A stretch of DNA of 8,688 bases from Selenomonas sp. (GTDB taxonomy: Bacteria; Bacillota; Negativicutes; Selenomonadales; Selenomonadaceae): the NCBI GenBank assembly GCA_003518745.1, contig DOYB01000042.1, forward strand, positions 1-8,688, given 5' to 3'. The notes under the pieces were generated by a model. The model was not told the DNA's origin and searched no databases. It saw nothing but the letters and a program-made list of their open reading frames with translations. Positions 6,104 through 8,688 of this stretch are shown piece by piece. Each line of letters opens with the position of its first letter. Positions within the stretch are counted from its first letter, which is position 1. The translations under genes and the position numbers were made by a program.

Positions 6104-7564
6104 CTAATCCCGTAATGCATGCATTGCATTCTTGTCCATGTACATATTTCTGTCCGCTTCCTTGAATACATCGTTGACATTTGCGTGCCTGACGGGGGAG
6201 TAGACGGCGATGCCTATGGCGGCTGATATGCGGTACGCTGAGCCGGTATCAGGGTTGCTCATGGTTAAGGCCATGTCGCGTTTGACGCTCTTTACCAGCT
6301 CGAATACGCGGTCTGTACGGTTTCCCTGCACCAGGACAACGAACTCATCTCCTCCGATACGGAAGATCATATCCGCGTTGAAGTAGTGCCACAGGAGGGT
6401 GTATAGGTTCTTGATATACTGGTTGCCCTGGTCATGGCCATAGGTGTCATTGATTCGTTTTAGATAGTTCAGATCCACCATTATCATGGCAAATTTTGCT
6501 TTTCCCGCCTGAATATCACCGTTCAGAGAGGCGGTATATTTCTCATAGGCGGCTTTGTTTCCGGCGCCTGTCAATGCATCGGTGTATGCAAGGTAATCCA
6601 TTCGTATGACCTTTGCCTCCAAGGTGCCCACCCTGCGATCCGCGGTGATGAGTTCCTTGGCATAGGCCTTCATGTCGTCACACATGGAGGCCAGCGCTTT
6701 GGCAAGGTCCTCGATTTCATCATGGGTGTGGATATTGGGATCATTGAAGGACATTACCTCCAGATCCCTTCTGCCATGACTCTTTTTGGCAAAGGCCGAG
6801 GCCGAGCTGCTGATTCGCTGGATTGGTTCCGCCACACGCTTGATGAGCCAGTAGGACATGCCTATAGACAGGATTATACCAGTCAGCATGGCCATAATAG
6901 AGCTCAGCGCTATGAATCGGATACGTCCGGCATCGATTTCATCTATGAGAACATCCGCGCATAGTACGGCGATGGGCTCTCCACTACTGTTGAAGATAGG
7001 ACGTATCGCAGTGTATATATTCCCGAATTCGGTGTCGTTTTGAAAGAAGGTCACCGTTGGGTCATAATCCATGCGTGCCATATATTGACGAGCCACTTCG
7101 GGGGGATAGAAATCCGCCGTGTAGTTTCCCAGATCCGTAAGGCCGTCTGTGCCTGCCTCCTTGCCGGCCTGAGTATAAGCCGCAAGGACATCCATCATGT
7201 TATCCGGAGGATTTTCGGAAATCGGCTGTATGATATAGAGAAATTCCAGCTTATGTGTTTCCTTTAAATCATTTGTAAGCGTCTGCAGGGCGTTGTACTT
7301 TTCGGATTTTACTCCTGTCTGCATGCATTGCTGCAGGTCATCGCCGTCAATGGATCTGGCAACATAGTTCAGCACGTCTGCCGTGTATGCATGATAGCGG
7401 TGGAGCATATCGTGTTCATAGACGAAGAAGCCTATTGCGCCCATTATGATAGCGCTTAGAATCGAAAACAGCACACACACCATTATCATTGCTCTGGTAA
7501 GAGGATTCCTCTGTATTTTCTTTATGGGTTTACGGATTTTTTTGTAAACGAGTGCCCGTTTCAT
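6104..7564 (-). CDS. Membrane-anchored sensor diguanylate cyclase (TM-sensor-TM-HAMP-GGDEF)
   Basis: Numbering is from an in-frame GTG at 7570 (488 residues); ATG at 7564 is preferred because GGGGAG (7572-7577) lies 7 nt upstream. A very basic N-terminus precedes helix 1 (about 28-51). Residues 52-218 form an extracytoplasmic sensor of Cache-like type (GNIYTAIRPIFNSSGEPIAVLCADV at 183-207 resembles the end of such a domain), followed by helix 2 (219-242). A HAMP-like linker (243-300) and a coiled segment lead to the GGDEF domain (325-485), with DLNYLKRINDTYGHD (366-380) and intact GGDEF (406-410). At the inhibitory-site position the sequence is FNAD (397-400), so the Arg is lost and product inhibition is unlikely. 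Expected role: synthesis of c-di-GMP on an external signal. A TATGCT at 7597-7602 is a possible -10, without a clear -35. Confidence 0.92.
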   Translation of the reverse strand: MKRALVYKKIRKPIKKIQRNPLTRAMIMVCVLFSILSAIIMGAIGFFVYEHDMLHRYHAYTADVLNYVARSIDGDDLQQCMQTGVKSEKYNALQTLTNDLKETHKLEFLYIIQPISENPPDNMMDVLAAYTQAGKEAGTDGLTDLGNYTADFYPPEVARQYMARMDYDPTVTFFQNDTEFGNIYTAIRPIFNSSGEPIAVLCADVLIDEIDAGRIRFIALSSIMAMLTGIILSIGMSYWLIKRVAEPIQRISSSASAFAKKSHGRRDLEVMSFNDPNIHTHDEIEDLAKALASMCDDMKAYAKELITADRRVGTLEAKVIRMDYLAYTDALTGAGNKAAYEKYTASLNGDIQAGKAKFAMIMVDLNYLKRINDTYGHDQGNQYIKNLYTLLWHYFNADMIFRIGGDEFVVLVQGNRTDRVFELVKSVKRDMALTMSNPDTGSAYRISAAIGIAVYSPVRHANVNDVFKEADRNMYMDKNAMHALRD

Positions 7565-7674
7565 AATCACGCTCCCCTCTGGTCCTGAAATGTTTTAGCA
7601 TAGTCTGTTTAAGTGATTAGGACACATTGACGAAAATTTCTTGTGTGGGTCAGTCCCGTTTTCCATATCAGCTT

Positions 7675-8688
7675 CTATGCGACTTCCAATTCTTCCAGGG
7701 TTTTCTGCTTGCTTTCCTCTCCCAATGTCAGGATCAGCAGTGAAACGAAAACGAAAACCGAAGCAAACATCAAGAAAATAACGTCCATCCCAAAGCCCTT
7801 AGCCATCATGATTCCCACCAGAGCCGGCGCAAGCATACCGCCCAGACGGCCAAAGCCTGCTGCCCAGCCGCTGCCCAATGCCCGCACCGCGGTTGGATAC
7901 ATCTCAGGCGTATAGGTGTATATGACGCCCCATGCGCCAAGATTGAAGAAGGACATTGCCGCGCCCCAGCTTGTGAGGGTAACGGCCGTTGAGGCATGTC
8001 CAAAGAAGTAGCTGCAAATGCCGGACATAAGGAGGAACAACGACAGTGTGTACTTGCGCCCTATCCTGTCCACAAGCCACGCGGCGGCAAAGTATCCGGG
8101 AAGCTGTGCCAGAGTCATAATCAGCACATACTCAAAGGTCTTGACCACCGCAAAGCCTTGGGCGTACACCAGTGAAGGCAGCCACATGAAGATACCATAA
8201 TAACTATAAACGATTCCAAACCAAGCCAGCCACAGCATCAATGTGCGAATACGATATTTTTTCGTCCAAAGTGTCTTAAGTCCGAATTTTTCGGAACCGG
8301 CCATATCCGCAGTGTTCTCTGCTGCGGCTGCAAATAACGGCTGTGTTTCGTCAATGCGCGCGGTTCCGGCTTTTTGCTCCAGTTCTTTAACGATGGCTTC
8401 TGCTTCCTCCTGCCGTCCATGAGCCAGAAGGTAACGTATGGATTCAGGCATGTGCAGGCGAATCAAGAAAACATAAAAGGCCGGAACGCAGCCAAGGACA
8501 AAGGCCGCTTTCCATCCAAAGGCGGGAATAAATAAATAGGCTATGCAAGCCGCGAAAATCCAACCTACCCCCCAAAAGCTTTCCAGCAGAACGATAAACC
8601 GTCCCCGCAGCCGCGATGGCGCGTACTCACTCATAAGAGTTACGGCAACGGGCAGCTCGCCGCCCAGACCAAAGCCCACCAAGAAGCG
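7675..8688 (-). CDS. MFS transporter, NiaP/sugar-porter-like (partial, N-terminus outside window)
   Basis: The last 337 residues of a major facilitator carrier; the frame stays open to the window edge (RFLVGFGLGGELP...), so roughly the first 100 residues (about three helices) are missing. Visible signatures are GLGGELPVAVTLMSEYAP, SRLRGR, ESFWGVGW, the PES-RYL motif closing the first half, a charged central loop, DRIGRK between helices 8 and 9, and YTPEMYPTAVRALGSG near helix 10-11. This pattern is shared with NiaP (niacin uptake) and aromatic-acid or sugar porters; niacin is the closest resemblance I recognise, but substrate is not determined. The stop TAG is at 7675-7677. The 110-bp gap to the downstream GGDEF gene on the same strand shows no convincing terminator, so read-through is possible. 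Confidence 0.88.
   Translation of the reverse strand, partial: RFLVGFGLGGELPVAVTLMSEYAPSRLRGRFIVLLESFWGVGWIFAACIAYLFIPAFGWKAAFVLGCVPAFYVFLIRLHMPESIRYLLAHGRQEEAEAIVKELEQKAGTARIDETQPLFAAAAENTADMAGSEKFGLKTLWTKKYRIRTLMLWLAWFGIVYSYYGIFMWLPSLVYAQGFAVVKTFEYVLIMTLAQLPGYFAAAWLVDRIGRKYTLSLFLLMSGICSYFFGHASTAVTLTSWGAAMSFFNLGAWGVIYTYTPEMYPTAVRALGSGWAAGFGRLGGMLAPALVGIMMAKGFGMDVIFLMFASVFVFVSLLILTLGEESKQKTLEELEVA

Noticed and set aside
7571..7674. Possible terminator or promoter between the MFS and GGDEF genes.
   Set aside because: Only a 3-bp GGG/CCC fold and a TATGCT without a -35 partner were found, too little to call.
1..8688. CRISPR array, tRNA, riboswitch, toxin-antitoxin or defence cluster.
   Set aside because: No regularly spaced repeats, no cloverleaf or conserved riboswitch pattern, and no recognisable paired small genes were seen on reading both strands.

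Overview
This window looks like ordinary accessory chromosome from a low-to-mid GC member of the Bacillota. Strong AGGAGG/GGGGGAGA ribosome-binding sites, TATAAT-type promoters, an Rpn/PDDEXK_2 nuclease, an IS3-type remnant and two GGDEF proteins would suit a Negativicutes (Selenomonas-like) or Lachnospiraceae gut or rumen bacterium. That placement is inference; the window holds no rRNA, tRNA or phylogenetic marker gene.

Layout, left to right. (1) 61-867 (-): an Rpn-type PD-(D/E)XK nuclease with its own sigma-A-like promoter and a perfect 11-bp inverted repeat directly upstream of the -35 box. (2) 868-1435: a 568-bp gap that holds that promoter and a decayed 3' end of an IS3-family transposase. 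(3) 1454-2266 (+): a Cof-type HAD phosphatase, ending at a strong bidirectional terminator shared with the convergent next gene. (4) 2406-4220 (-): a soluble FIST-GGDEF sensor diguanylate cyclase, probably starting at a GTG with a strong Shine-Dalgarno. (5) 4357-4998 (+): a YfbR-like HD-domain 5'-nucleotidase, divergent from (4) across a 121-bp two-promoter region, followed by a ten-helix EamA/DMT transporter (5042-5977, +). (6) A 22-bp near-perfect hairpin lies between the transporter and the convergent gene at 6104-7564 (-), a membrane-anchored diguanylate cyclase with an extracytoplasmic sensor domain and a HAMP-like linker. (7) 7675-8688 (-): an MFS transporter resembling NiaP/sugar-porter-type carriers, cut off by the window edge.

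How the genes may work together: the two GGDEF proteins make c-di-GMP from different inputs (cytosolic ligand through FIST, external signal through the membrane sensor). Both lack the RxxD inhibitory site at the usual spacing, so neither is expected to show classical product inhibition. The HD nucleotidase and EamA exporter run in the same direction 43 bp apart and might form a small nucleotide-turnover and efflux pair, but a weak hairpin lies between them. I saw no CRISPR array, restriction system, toxin-antitoxin pair, prophage or RNA gene, and nothing that convincingly amounts to a new multi-gene system. The most worthwhile items are the FIST-GGDEF fusion with its divergent nucleotidase neighbour and the structured promoter of the Rpn nuclease.
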